Source of the DNA: Aquibaculum arenosum
Lineage (GTDB): Bacteria > Pseudomonadota > Alphaproteobacteria > Kiloniellales > DSM-21159
Assembly (NCBI RefSeq): GCF_029222965.1
Contig: NZ_JARHUD010000006.1
Location: 124,001-188,000 of the forward strand
Direction: 5' to 3'
DNA length: 64,000 nucleotides
The number at the start of each line of letters is the position of its first letter. The first letter of the stretch is position 1. A program made the position numbers and the translations under genes. The notes under the pieces are model-generated. The model saw only the letters and a program-made list of their open reading frames with translations, was not told the origin of the DNA and searched no databases. This document shows positions 1 through 7,961 of the stretch, one piece after another.

Positions 1-827
1 GGGCGTGCCCCGTCCCATTGGTGATAGGCGCCCTCGTAGACGATCATTGCCACTTCGGCGCCGCCGTCGCGCAGTTCCTCGGCCACGGCCGCACAGCGCG
101 CGGGGTCGGTGATCTCGTCCTCGCTGCCGATCAGCATCAGCAGCGGGGCACCCGTGGCGCGATTGTCGCGAAAACGGGCAATGCAGGGGCCATAGAAGGT
201 GGCGTGACCGGCAAAACGCCGGCCCTCGGGGCTGTAGATCTCTGCCACCTGCTCGTAGGCGGCAAACATGGTGGCCATAGCACCGTAGGAGAAGCCGATC
301 AGGGCGACCCGCTCGCCATCCACCTCTGGCCGGTCATCGAGGTAGGCGAGCCCGGCATAGGCATCCGCCAGCAGCATCGCCTCGGTGATTTCCAGAAGTC
401 GCTGGATGAAGCCCCTCGCCATCTCCCGCCGATTGCCGAAGGCATCGAGCACCAGCGCCGCCACACCCATATCGGCGAACTGCCGGGCGTAGGTCAGTTC
501 CCGGGCGCCCATCACACCGCCGGCCCCATGCAACAGGATGACGGCCGGCACCGGCTCCTCGGTGTCCTCAGGCAGGTAGAGTCGAGCCGAGACCTCGCGC
601 TTGGGCGCCGCGCCTACATGGCGCAGGGTGAAGGGATCCTCCGACTCGAAGCTCACCTGCTCTTCGCCTTGCCCGCCCGCACTGCCACTGGGCCAACTCT
701 CTTGCATGAGCGCGGCTGCGGCATCGCGTGCCTGCGCCGGCCCGGAGGCAAGCGCCAGGAGCAGCACCAGAATAAAAAGCGGAGACATGAGCGCTGCTGA
801 GCCGACCATCCCGCCCCGCCAGCCCAT
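1..827 (-). CDS. Secreted dienelactone-hydrolase-family alpha/beta hydrolase (3' end cut off)
   Basis: The translated minus strand gives an alpha/beta hydrolase of the dienelactone hydrolase type. After a signal peptide it shows VILLHGAGG (oxyanion region), then the nucleophile elbow GFSYGA, in which the usual Cys/Ser context is G-F-S-Y-G, and later LIGSED with a likely catalytic Asp. The window ends just after YEGAYHQWDG, which should carry the catalytic His, so only the C-terminal end is missing. Several in-frame ATGs (827, 809, 788) lie close together. I prefer 827 because AGGGCAGG precedes it and it gives a complete n-region before the hydrophobic stretch LFILVLLLALA. An exported location and hydrolytic role on a small ester or lactone are inferred; the substrate is unknown. 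Confidence 0.8.
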   Translation of the reverse strand, partial: MGWRGGMVGSAALMSPLFILVLLLALASGPAQARDAAAALMQESWPSGSAGGQGEEQVSFESEDPFTLRHVGAAPKREVSARLYLPEDTEEPVPAVILLHGAGGVMGARELTYARQFADMGVAALVLDAFGNRREMARGFIQRLLEITEAMLLADAYAGLAYLDDRPEVDGERVALIGFSYGAMATMFAAYEQVAEIYSPEGRRFAGHATFYGPCIARFRDNRATGAPLLMLIGSEDEITDPARCAAVAEELRDGGAEVAMIVYEGAYHQWDGAR

Positions 828-943
828 CACGTTCGCCTGCCCTCGAGAGTGAGGGGTCTGTGCAACGGGGCGGGGAACAATCAACGGGAATTCAGTCATT
901 CTTTTGCCTAAGAGGGGAGGTTGTTGCTATAGCTGCAGGATAG

Positions 944-1897
944 GTGGCGAAGGGATTGAAAGTGGACAAGTCCTGTCGGGACGAAAGCGCAGTGTCATGG
1001 CAACTCTCGACCGCCGGCCGGTCGCGGGTAACCGGGGTTGCGGGAGGAACACTCGGGCTAGCCGCCCTGTTTCTGCTTGCGGCTCCCTCCGCTCTCGCGG
1101 CGGCAGCACCGGGCGTGCCTGGGTCACTGGAGGTGGTGACCGCAGCCATTGAGCCTCATCGCGCCGCCTACGACCTTTCCCTCGATCGGGCGCTGAGCAG
1201 CCCGGAGATCGCGTCTGCGGTGGGCCGCCTGGAGTTCGAGTGGGCCGACGTATGTTCCGGCTGGACGGTGCAGCAGCGCTCGCGTGTGCTGCTCGATCGC
1301 GCCGAGGGCCCGCGGGTCGACTTCGGCTGGACCCTGAACGCCTGGGAGGCCAAGAGCGGACAGCGCTACCGGTTCATCATCCGCCGCTTCTTCGACGGGC
1401 TCGAGACGGAAGAAACCCGCGGCGAGGCGGAACTGGGTGATGGGAATGGCCCCGGGCGTGCCCGTTTCGAGGATCCCAACGGCTTCGAGGTCGCGCTGCC
1501 GGCCGGCACGGTCTTTCCCACCGCGCACAGCCTGGAGATCCTGGCCCATGCCACGAAGGAAACGCTGCCGTTCTGGCGGCTCGTCTTCGACGGCTCGGGC
1601 GACGACGGTGGCCTTTCGGGTGTCTCGGTGCTGCCGGTGGCTGCCTATGCGCCTGGTGAGCGCGAACTTCCGCTGCCCGAGGGCAGCAGCGGTGCGGAAC
1701 TGCTGGCCGATGAGCCGGGCTGGCGGGTGCAGCTTGCCTTCTTCTCGCCGGGCGAAGTGGACGCCCTGCCTTTACATGAGCAGACCCTAACCCTCTACGG
1801 CAACGGGGTCGCCGACAACCTGCTGTTCGACTATGGGGATTTCTCGCTGCGCGCGCGCCTGGTGGAGTTGGAAGCCTTGCCCGACCCGGGCTGCTGA
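944..1897 (+). CDS. EipB-like cell-envelope integrity protein (DUF1849)
   Basis: This 317-residue protein has a hydrophobic export segment (GLAALFLLAAPSALA, about residues 35-52) followed by HRAAYDLSL, the typical opening of DUF1849 proteins. The Brucella member, EipB, is a periplasmic spiral beta-sheet protein needed for envelope integrity. Two cysteines, one in ADVCSGW and one at the C-terminus (DPGC), match the conserved disulfide pair known for that family. The frame opens with GTG at 944, but a GTG at 992 would give a shorter and more normal signal peptide, so the start is uncertain. It is a single gene, separated from the convergent lipoprotein gene by about 30 bases. Confidence 0.78.
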   Translation: MAKGLKVDKSCRDESAVSWQLSTAGRSRVTGVAGGTLGLAALFLLAAPSALAAAAPGVPGSLEVVTAAIEPHRAAYDLSLDRALSSPEIASAVGRLEFEWADVCSGWTVQQRSRVLLDRAEGPRVDFGWTLNAWEAKSGQRYRFIIRRFFDGLETEETRGEAELGDGNGPGRARFEDPNGFEVALPAGTVFPTAHSLEILAHATKETLPFWRLVFDGSGDDGGLSGVSVLPVAAYAPGERELPLPEGSSGAELLADEPGWRVQLAFFSPGEVDALPLHEQTLTLYGNGVADNLLFDYGDFSLRARLVELEALPDPGC

Positions 1898-1929
1898 CCT
1901 CGGCCAGAGGCCGTCACCTTGACGCCGGA

Positions 1930-2346
1930 CTACCCTGTAGCCGCACCGCCGGCCAGGTCCATGAGGCAGTCCTGCGGCGCAAGGGGATTGGCGCGCCCGT
2001 CGCGCGCCTCCAGGTGCACCACTTGGGAACCACTGTCGCCTTCATAGAGAAAGACGTCGAGCACGCAGTCCCCCCCACGGTACTGCCAGATCTCAGCTGG
2101 CTGGTCACGGCGCAGCACCGGTGGCTGCCCCAGCGTTTCCGCCAGGGCCGAGGGCGGCAGTCCGATCAGCTCTTCTGATCGGACGTCGAGGTTGGCCGGT
2201 GCGGCAACAGCCGCTTCCGACTGCCCCTCGGGGCCGGCATGCGGCACGCCGTTGGTCACACAGCCCGCCAGCAACAAGGCGGAGAGCAGGACCACGCTCT
2301 GCGCGATCCTGCCTCCATGCACTTGCTTGTTCGCTTTGCTGTTCAC
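1930..2346 (-). CDS. Small lipoprotein of unknown function
   Basis: The 138-residue product has a signal sequence ending in the lipobox LLLAGC, so it is a predicted lipoprotein anchored after Cys acylation. The mature part contains GLPPSALAETLGQPPVLRRDQPAEIWQY, in short a leucine/proline 'fail-safe' style motif (LAETLG-P-xxRRD-PAEIWQY) seen in many proteobacterial small lipoproteins. Two further cysteines (GGDCVLDVF and APQDCLMDL) could form a disulfide. The start is probably the GTG at 2346; no strong ribosome-binding site decides it. The gene lies just downstream of the bactofilin gene on the same strand. I do not recognise a more precise family. Confidence 0.65.
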   Translation of the reverse strand: MNSKANKQVHGGRIAQSVVLLSALLLAGCVTNGVPHAGPEGQSEAAVAAPANLDVRSEELIGLPPSALAETLGQPPVLRRDQPAEIWQYRGGDCVLDVFLYEGDSGSQVVHLEARDGRANPLAPQDCLMDLAGGAATG

Positions 2347-2370
2347 CGCCGCGACGCTGCTGCTGATGGA

Positions 2371-3042
2371 TCAGGAAATTGCTGCTTCTTCTTCCTTGGC
2401 CGCCGGAGCGCTACGGCCATTGCCCCCGCCATTCGACGCCTTCTCCGCCTTGTTGGCTTGCGGCTTGGCCTTTCCGACGCTGTCGTCCTGCTCGCCGATG
2501 GTGCCGCGGATGCGTCCGCCGCGTTCCACCTCGATTTCCGCATAGCGCAGATCACCGTCGATCTGGCCCGTTCCGCGCAGCAGCAGGCGGTCGCGCACGG
2601 TCAGTTCACCGTCGAAGCTGCCGGAGATTTCCGCATAGTCCACGGTGGCTCGGCCCTTGAAGAGGCCGCTTTCCGCGATCTCCAGCACCAGCGCGCCGGT
2701 CAGATCGGCATGGACTTCGCCCTCGACCACCAGCTTCTCACAGGCCTGGATCTCGCCGGAGAGGCGGATGCCCTTACCTACGATGAGCTTCTTGCCCTCT
2801 CCTTCGGTCTTTTCCATCGACTTCTCCTGGCTGGCTGCGGCGGTCGGGGATTGTTCAGGGGCGCGGCGCGCCTGAGCAGGGCCGCCGGGCGACTGCGCCA
2901 CGGGGCGGCTCACCGGCGGTACGGGCTGACGGTCGAGCACTGCCGAGGCATCGGGTCGGCTGGATCGGGGGGTGGGCGCCATACGGGGCTCCTCCGGATT
3001 GTGGGTTTCCTCGTCGTGACTGCTCTTCTTGCGTCCAAACAT
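2371..3042 (-). CDS. Bactofilin family cytoskeletal protein
   Basis: The 223-residue product has a disordered Pro/Ser/Arg-rich N-terminal arm (residues 1-85) and then a beta-helical bactofilin core. The core starts at KLIVGKGIRLSGEI and runs through repeated hydrophobic-x-hydrophobic strands such as LVVEGEVHADL, SGLFKGRATV and LLLRGTGQIDGDL. Bactofilins polymerise without nucleotide and scaffold envelope or shape-determining proteins. The C-terminal tail is Ala/Lys/Glu rich. It sits between the EI24-like membrane protein gene and the small lipoprotein gene, all on the minus strand, so the three may be co-transcribed. There is no adjacent M23 peptidase gene, the most common bactofilin partner. 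Confidence 0.85.
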   Translation of the reverse strand: MFGRKKSSHDEETHNPEEPRMAPTPRSSRPDASAVLDRQPVPPVSRPVAQSPGGPAQARRAPEQSPTAAASQEKSMEKTEGEGKKLIVGKGIRLSGEIQACEKLVVEGEVHADLTGALVLEIAESGLFKGRATVDYAEISGSFDGELTVRDRLLLRGTGQIDGDLRYAEIEVERGGRIRGTIGEQDDSVGKAKPQANKAEKASNGGGNGRSAPAAKEEEAAIS

Positions 3043-3081
3043 GCGTTACTTCCTCGTCTGGTCGTCGGTTGAACCAGCAGC

Positions 3082-3822
3082 CTACAGACCGACTCCCCCA
3101 TCCCCGGACCGCTCCCGAACCCGAAGGGTCTGGAAGCGGTGCACCATGAAGGCCGTGGCCACGATCGGCATGACGAGGTTCACCAAGGGCACGGTGAAAA
3201 GCAGTGCTATGATGACCCCCGCCGCGAAGACACTTCCCCTGTTGCGTCGCCGCAAGGCCCGGACCTCCCCCGAGTCCAAGCGCCTGACCCCGGCGACCTC
3301 GAAATACTCCCGCCCGAGAAGATAGCCGTTCACTCCGTAGAAGACAAAGAGATTGAAGGGCGGAAAAAAGAGCAAAATCAGGTAGAGCGGCAAGGCGACA
3401 AGGTTCACGGCCACGGTCACCCCCGTAAGGCGGGCAGCGTCCCAGAGCATTTCCCGCCAAGGCTGGCTGCGCCCCTCCGGAAGCTGTGGATACCAGCGCC
3501 GCTCGACCGCCTCACAGATGGGATCGAGGAGCAGCGTCATCATGAGAACGGCCACAGCCGGAAACAGCAGGAAGGTGGTGACGAGCACGCCGCTGATCGC
3601 CGCGGCAGCATAGATCCACTCGATGGTCTCGAGCCAGAAGCCTTCCCAACCTCGGGCCTGGGCCCAGCCCACCAGGCCCTCGCCCAGCCAGGACAGCCCC
3701 AAGGTCGCACCGACCCAGAGCAGGCCGAACGTGAGAAGCGAAAGCCCCAGAGCCTGCCACAGCACGCGCCGCGCAGCGGGATCGGAAAGCTGGCCGAAGG
3801 CCCTCATCAAGTCGGAAAGCAT
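3082..3822 (-). CDS. EI24/CysZ-like multi-pass membrane protein
   Basis: From the ATG at 3822 the product is 246 residues with several membrane segments (LGLSLLTFGLLWVGATLGL, then VLVTTFLLFPAVAVLMMTL, VAVNLVALPLYLILLFF and AGVIIALLFTVPLVNLVM). The conserved block FNLFVFYGVNGYLLGREYFE is typical of the EI24 domain family, which includes the sulfate transporter CysZ; in alphaproteobacteria these are usually annotated only by domain. The open frame continues upstream, but that part crosses a 17-bp tandem repeat and looks non-coding, so I chose the internal ATG. Function beyond 'membrane transporter-like' is not known. It is followed closely by the bactofilin gene. Confidence 0.75.
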   Translation of the reverse strand: MLSDLMRAFGQLSDPAARRVLWQALGLSLLTFGLLWVGATLGLSWLGEGLVGWAQARGWEGFWLETIEWIYAAAAISGVLVTTFLLFPAVAVLMMTLLLDPICEAVERRWYPQLPEGRSQPWREMLWDAARLTGVTVAVNLVALPLYLILLFFPPFNLFVFYGVNGYLLGREYFEVAGVRRLDSGEVRALRRRNRGSVFAAGVIIALLFTVPLVNLVMPIVATAFMVHRFQTLRVRERSGDGGVGL

Positions 3823-4195
3823 GACGCCCGCAGCCTTACTGCCGCCGCCCTCGCCTTGCAAGTCGTCGTGCGACGGATCGGCGGCAGCACACACTCTCTC
3901 CAGCGGAGCCAGAGACCTCGTAGTTGATGGACCTGGGTAGTTGATGGACCTGGTCTTGCGCTCGGCGGACGGCACCGCCATCTACGTTGCACACGCGACT
4001 TATCGCGGGGAGTTCGTGCGGCTCGACATTACGCTGTCCTGACAGCGGACTGCGGCTTTCGGTGCACCGCCCGGCTTCTCGTGCGGGGCGGTCTTGCGTT
4101 CTTCGCAGGTGCAGCACACTGGACGCAAGCGGTCTGAGGCTGTATTCCTGCGCCCCGCGAAAATCCTGACAGCACAGCATTCAAGGGAGGCGCGC
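3823..4195. other. Divergent intergenic region (EI24-like gene / adenosine kinase gene)
   Basis: This stretch of about 370 bases lies between two divergent genes and should hold both promoters. The only clear structure is the tandem 17-bp repeat listed separately. The last bases contain the strong ribosome-binding site of the kinase gene. I see no RNA gene and no conserved ORF. Confidence 0.5.
3920..3953. repeat. Tandem duplication of a 17-bp unit
   Basis: The unit gtagttgatggacctgg occurs twice back to back with no mismatch. Because 17 is not a multiple of three it would shift any reading frame across it, which supports this being non-coding. It lies about 100 bases upstream of the EI24-like gene and about 240 upstream of the kinase gene. 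Confidence 0.85.
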
Positions 4196-5188
4196 ATGCG
4201 GAATGAGCCGCTCGACGTCGTGGGTATCGGTAATGCCATCGTCGACGTCCTGGCCCAGGCAAGCGACAGCTTCGTCAAGGAACAAGACCTGCCGAAAGGC
4301 TCCATGACCCTGATTGACATGAGCAGGGCGGAGCACCTCTACGGCGCCATGGGACCCGCCACCGAAGTGTCCGGAGGCTCCTGCGCCAATACCATGGCCG
4401 GCCTGGCCTCGCTCGGAGGCTCCGGCGGTTTCATCGGCAAGCTTCGCAACGATCAGCTCGGCGGCATCTTCCGCCACGACATTCGCGCCACGGGGATCGA
4501 GTTCACCAGCGACGCGGCGACCGACGGTCCACCGACAGCGCGCTGCCTCATTTTCGTGACGCCGGACGCCCAGCGCACCATGGCCACTTATCTCGGCATC
4601 TCCGTGCAGCTCGGTCCCCAGGACGTGGACCATGAGCTCATCAAGCGCTCAAAGGTGCTCTATCTTGAGGGCTATCTGTGGGACAGCCCCGACGCCAAGC
4701 AGGCCTTTCTGGAGGCGGCCGAAACCGCCCGCGCCAGCGGCGCCAAGGTGGCGCTGACTCTGTCCGACCCCTTCTGCGTCGACCGCCACCGCGAATCTTT
4801 CCGCGATCTGGTGGACGGGCACGTGGACCTGCTGTTCGCCAACGAGTCCGAGATCGTCTCGCTCTATGAAAGCGCGGATTTCGACGAGGCGCTGCAGCAC
4901 GTGCGCGGCCACTGCGAAGTCGCGGCGCTCACCCGCAGCGAGAAGGGTTCGGTGGTGCTCAAGGGGGACGAGGTGCACGTGGTGGACGCCATCCAGGTTG
5001 GCGATCTGCTCGACAGCACCGGCGCCGGCGACCTCTATGCTGCCGGCTTCCTCTATGGCTACACCCAGGGCCGCGATCTGCACGAGTGCGGTCGTCTGGC
5101 CTCCCTCGCGGCCGGTGAGGCCGTGAGCCACCTGGGACCGCGCCCGGCGCGATCCCTTTCCGATCTCGCTGCGAAGTACGGTCTCTGA
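4196..5188 (+). CDS. PfkB-family sugar/adenosine kinase
   Basis: The 330-residue product is a ribokinase/PfkB-family enzyme that phosphorylates a nucleoside or sugar with ATP. The N-terminal DVVGIGNAIVDVLA and the GGSCANTMAGLASLGG substrate-binding glycine block match bacterial adenosine kinases. The C-terminal DSTGAGDLYAAGFLYG carries the anion hole and the catalytic Asp of the GAGD motif. The start at 4196 is supported by AAGGGAGG six bases upstream; the frame is open further upstream but without a ribosome site. typA follows after 41 bases on the same strand. Adenosine kinase is the most likely specificity, but by-eye reading cannot exclude another PfkB substrate. Confidence 0.85.
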   Translation: MRNEPLDVVGIGNAIVDVLAQASDSFVKEQDLPKGSMTLIDMSRAEHLYGAMGPATEVSGGSCANTMAGLASLGGSGGFIGKLRNDQLGGIFRHDIRATGIEFTSDAATDGPPTARCLIFVTPDAQRTMATYLGISVQLGPQDVDHELIKRSKVLYLEGYLWDSPDAKQAFLEAAETARASGAKVALTLSDPFCVDRHRESFRDLVDGHVDLLFANESEIVSLYESADFDEALQHVRGHCEVAALTRSEKGSVVLKGDEVHVVDAIQVGDLLDSTGAGDLYAAGFLYGYTQGRDLHECGRLASLAAGEAVSHLGPRPARSLSDLAAKYGL

Positions 5189-5229
5189 GGACCGGGCACG
5201 AGAAAGCACCCTGCTGGAGTAAACGGCGC

Positions 5230-7062
5230 GTGACCAACGCCCTGCGCAATATCGCTATCATCGCCCACGTCGACCACGGAAAGACCACCATGGTTGACCA
5301 GTTGCTGCGCCACTCGGGCGCGGTCCGCGCCCATCAGCAGGTGGCCGAGCGTGTCATGGACTCCGGAGATCTGGAGCGCGAGCGGGGCATCACCATCCTC
5401 GCCAAGTGCACCTCGATCGAGTGGCAGGGCACGCGCATCAACATCGTCGATACTCCAGGCCACGCCGACTTCGGTGGTGAGGTGGAGCGCATCCTCTCCA
5501 TGGTCGACGGCGTGCTGTTGCTGGTCGACGCCTCGGAAGGGCCGATGCCCCAGACCAAGTTCGTCACCATGAAGGCGCTGGCCCGTGGGCTGCGCCCGAT
5601 CGTGGTGGTGAACAAGGCCGACAAGCCGGACGGGCGCCCCTTTGAGGTGCAGGACGAGGTCTTCGACCTCTTCGCCGCACTCGACGCCAACGAAGAGCAA
5701 CTGGATTTTCCCACCCTCTTCGCATCGGCCAAGGAAGGCTGGGCGGTGACCGATCCCGCCGCGCCGCGGGACGCCGGCATGACCCCGCTGTTCCAGGCCA
5801 TCGTTGACCGGGTGCCGGCACCGACCGAGAAGAGCGACGGCCCCTTCCGCATGCTGGCCACCACCCTGGAGATGGACCCCTATCTCGGCCGGGTGCTGAC
5901 GGGCCGCATCCACTCCGGCGTTGCCAAGCAGAACATGACGGTGCGTGCCCTGTCGCGCGACGGCAAGCTGCTGCAGGAGGGCCGCCTGACCAAGCTGCTG
6001 GCCTTCCGCGGCCTGCAGCGCGTGCCGGTGGAGCGTGCCGAAGCCGGCGACCTCATCGCCGTGGCCGGGCTCGATGGCGCGACCGTGGCCGACACCCTCT
6101 GCGCCCCCGAGGTGAGCGAGCCGCTCCCCTCCCAGCCGATCGATCCACCCACCCTGGCCATGACCTTCTCGGTCAATGATGCGCCGCTGGCCGGCCGCGA
6201 GGGCGACAAGGTCACCAGCCGCATGATTCGCGACCGCCTGATGCGCGAGGCTGAAGGCAACGTCGCCATCGAGATCAAGGAAACCGAGGAGAAGGACGCC
6301 TTCCAGGTGGCCGGCCGCGGCGAATTGCAGCTCGGCGTGCTGATCGAAACCATGCGCCGCGAAGGCTACGAACTCTCCATCAGCCGCCCGCGCGTGCTCT
6401 TCAAGAACGAGAACGGCCAGCGTCTTGAGCCGGTGGAAGAGGTGCAGGTCGACGTCGATGAGGAGTTCGCCGGCGTCGTGGTGGAGAAGCTGAGTCAGCG
6501 CCGCGCCGAAGTGCAGGAAATGCGCCCCTCCGGCGGCGGCAAGCAGCGCCTCGTCTTCCTCGCCCCCTCGCGCGGCCTCATCGGCTACCATGGAGAGTTC
6601 CTCACGGACACTCGGGGCACCGGCATCATGCACCGCCTCTTCCACGGCTACGCGCCCTACAAGGGACCGCTGCAGGGTCGGCGCAACGGCGTGCTGATCT
6701 CCAACGCCGGCGGCGCCGCCACGGCCTACGCGCTGTGGAACCTGGAAGAACGCGGCGTGATCTTCATCTCCCCGGGCGACCAAGTCTATGAAGGCATGGT
6801 CATCGGCGAGAACGCCCGCGGCAATGACCTGGAGGTTAACCCGCTGAAGGCCAAGCAGCTCAGCAACGTGCGCGCTTCGGGCAAGGACGAGAGCATCCGC
6901 CTGACCCCGCCGCGAACCTTCGCCCTGGAGCAGGCGTTGAGCTACATCGAGGACGACGAACTGGTCGAGGTGACGCCTCAGTCCATCCGCCTGCGCAAGC
7001 GCCTGCTCGACCCGCACGAGCGCAAGAAAGACCAGCGCCGTCGCGAAGCCGAGGCAGGTTGA
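5230..7062 (+). CDS. typA: Ribosome-associated translational GTPase TypA/BipA
   Basis: This 610-residue protein is the normal length for TypA/BipA. It shows the G1 motif AHVDHGKTTMVDQLL, the ERGITI switch, G3 DTPGHADFGGEVER and G4 NKADKPDGRP, then EF-G-like domains II, III and V. The TypA-specific C-terminal domain includes LIGYHGEFLTDTRGTGIMHR and the end LRKRLLDPHERKK. TypA binds ribosomes and is needed for 50S assembly and growth at low temperature or under stress. Translation starts at GTG 5230, preceded by CTGGAG. A GC-rich hairpin (7073-7105) follows the stop but lacks a T-run. Confidence 0.96.
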   Translation: MTNALRNIAIIAHVDHGKTTMVDQLLRHSGAVRAHQQVAERVMDSGDLERERGITILAKCTSIEWQGTRINIVDTPGHADFGGEVERILSMVDGVLLLVDASEGPMPQTKFVTMKALARGLRPIVVVNKADKPDGRPFEVQDEVFDLFAALDANEEQLDFPTLFASAKEGWAVTDPAAPRDAGMTPLFQAIVDRVPAPTEKSDGPFRMLATTLEMDPYLGRVLTGRIHSGVAKQNMTVRALSRDGKLLQEGRLTKLLAFRGLQRVPVERAEAGDLIAVAGLDGATVADTLCAPEVSEPLPSQPIDPPTLAMTFSVNDAPLAGREGDKVTSRMIRDRLMREAEGNVAIEIKETEEKDAFQVAGRGELQLGVLIETMRREGYELSISRPRVLFKNENGQRLEPVEEVQVDVDEEFAGVVVEKLSQRRAEVQEMRPSGGGKQRLVFLAPSRGLIGYHGEFLTDTRGTGIMHRLFHGYAPYKGPLQGRRNGVLISNAGGAATAYALWNLEERGVIFISPGDQVYEGMVIGENARGNDLEVNPLKAKQLSNVRASGKDESIRLTPPRTFALEQALSYIEDDELVEVTPQSIRLRKRLLDPHERKKDQRRREAEAG

Positions 7063-7154
7063 GACACGCAGGAGCGGGTGCTGCGTAGCCTTGCGCAGCA
7101 CCGCTTCGGAGCCCTTGCGCGGCGCCGAGGCTCGGTGTAGTCAAAAGACGCGCG

Positions 7155-7228
7155 GCGGGTGTAGCTCAATGGTAGAGCAGCAGCTTCCCAAGCTGACGAC
7201 GAGGGTTCGATTCCCTTCACCCGCTCCA
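7155..7228 (+). tRNA. tRNA-Gly (anticodon CCC)
   Basis: The 74-base sequence folds as a standard cloverleaf. The acceptor GCGGGTG pairs with CACCCGC, the D-arm is GCTC/GAGC, the anticodon loop is TTCCCAA, and the T-arm is GAGGG-TTCGATT-CCCTT. The 3' CCA is encoded. Anticodon CCC reads GGG glycine codons. The first base pair of the anticodon stem is a G-A mismatch, the rest of that stem is paired. Confidence 0.95.
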
Positions 7229-7262
7229 AGGTTCAACGCCTGCGTACACCGGTAACGGGCAG

Positions 7263-7754
7263 TCACGCACCGGTCCGCACCAGCAGCGCCACCTCCTTCG
7301 TCCCATCGTCATTCTCCTGCCGCCCCACTTCGGTGAAGCTCAGGCCGGCGTGGAAGCGCAAGGAAGGCTCGTTGCGTGGGCGCAAGTTGACTTCGCAGCA
7401 GAGCGGCCGGCCCGCCGCCCGCTCCATCGCTACCTTGTAGAGCGCGCGGCCGGTGCCGCTGCCGCGGGCGCTTTCGGCCACGACGATTCGATCGACATAG
7501 AGGAAGGCGTCGTATCGCTTGGCGAACCAGCGATAGTTGATGCTGTCGTAGGCCAGCCCCGGCCCCATGGCCAACATGAAGCCCTGGGGCTCACCGACCG
7601 GCCCCAGGGCCAGGGCCGCCTCGCTCTGCGCCACCAGATCTTTCAGGCGCGCGGCATCAAGCCTGTTCACTGTCGGCACGGCGGCGTTGTTGAGCTGCAA
7701 AACCGTCTCGAGATCATCCGACTCCAATGGCCGCACCGGGCAGGATTGCCGCAT
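7263..7754 (-). CDS. GNAT-family N-acetyltransferase
   Basis: From the ATG at 7754 the product is 163 residues and begins PVRPLESDDLETVLQLNN, the usual opening of a GNAT domain. The acetyl-CoA loop is VAESARGSGTGRALYK (the R/Q-x-x-G-x-G/A signature), and CCEVNLRPRNEPSLRFH is the strand-helix before the C-terminal part. A ribosome site AGAAGGAAA precedes 7754. A longer start at 7859 is also preceded by GGAAGGAAA and cannot be excluded, but its extra residues do not look like a conserved domain. The substrate is not predictable. It is divergent from the histidine kinase gene. Confidence 0.82.
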   Translation of the reverse strand: MRQSCPVRPLESDDLETVLQLNNAAVPTVNRLDAARLKDLVAQSEAALALGPVGEPQGFMLAMGPGLAYDSINYRWFAKRYDAFLYVDRIVVAESARGSGTGRALYKVAMERAAGRPLCCEVNLRPRNEPSLRFHAGLSFTEVGRQENDDGTKEVALLVRTGA

Positions 7755-7961
7755 CGCTGTAGTTTCCTTCTGCATTGATTTGCCAGCGCAATAAAAGGCC
7801 TCATCGGGGAAGGCAAGCCGCTTGCCCATGCGCGAATTGAAGGTGCGAGGCTCGCGCATTTGTGCTTTCCTTCCGCCAAGGGAAGAAGGGAGCAGCCTGG
7901 GGATTTGAAACCGTCGAAGAAGGGTGCGATCAACCAGCGCTTAGCCCAGCCGGCGACGCTG

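Noticed and set aside
5059-7101. Long open frame on the strand opposite typA
   Set aside because: It is a low-complexity His/Ala/Gly/Val translation typical of the antisense of a GC-rich gene, and typA is unmistakable on the + strand.
7073-7105. Hairpin after typA as a terminator
   Set aside because: The stem has a bulge and there is no T-run, and the tRNA gene follows only 50 bases later.
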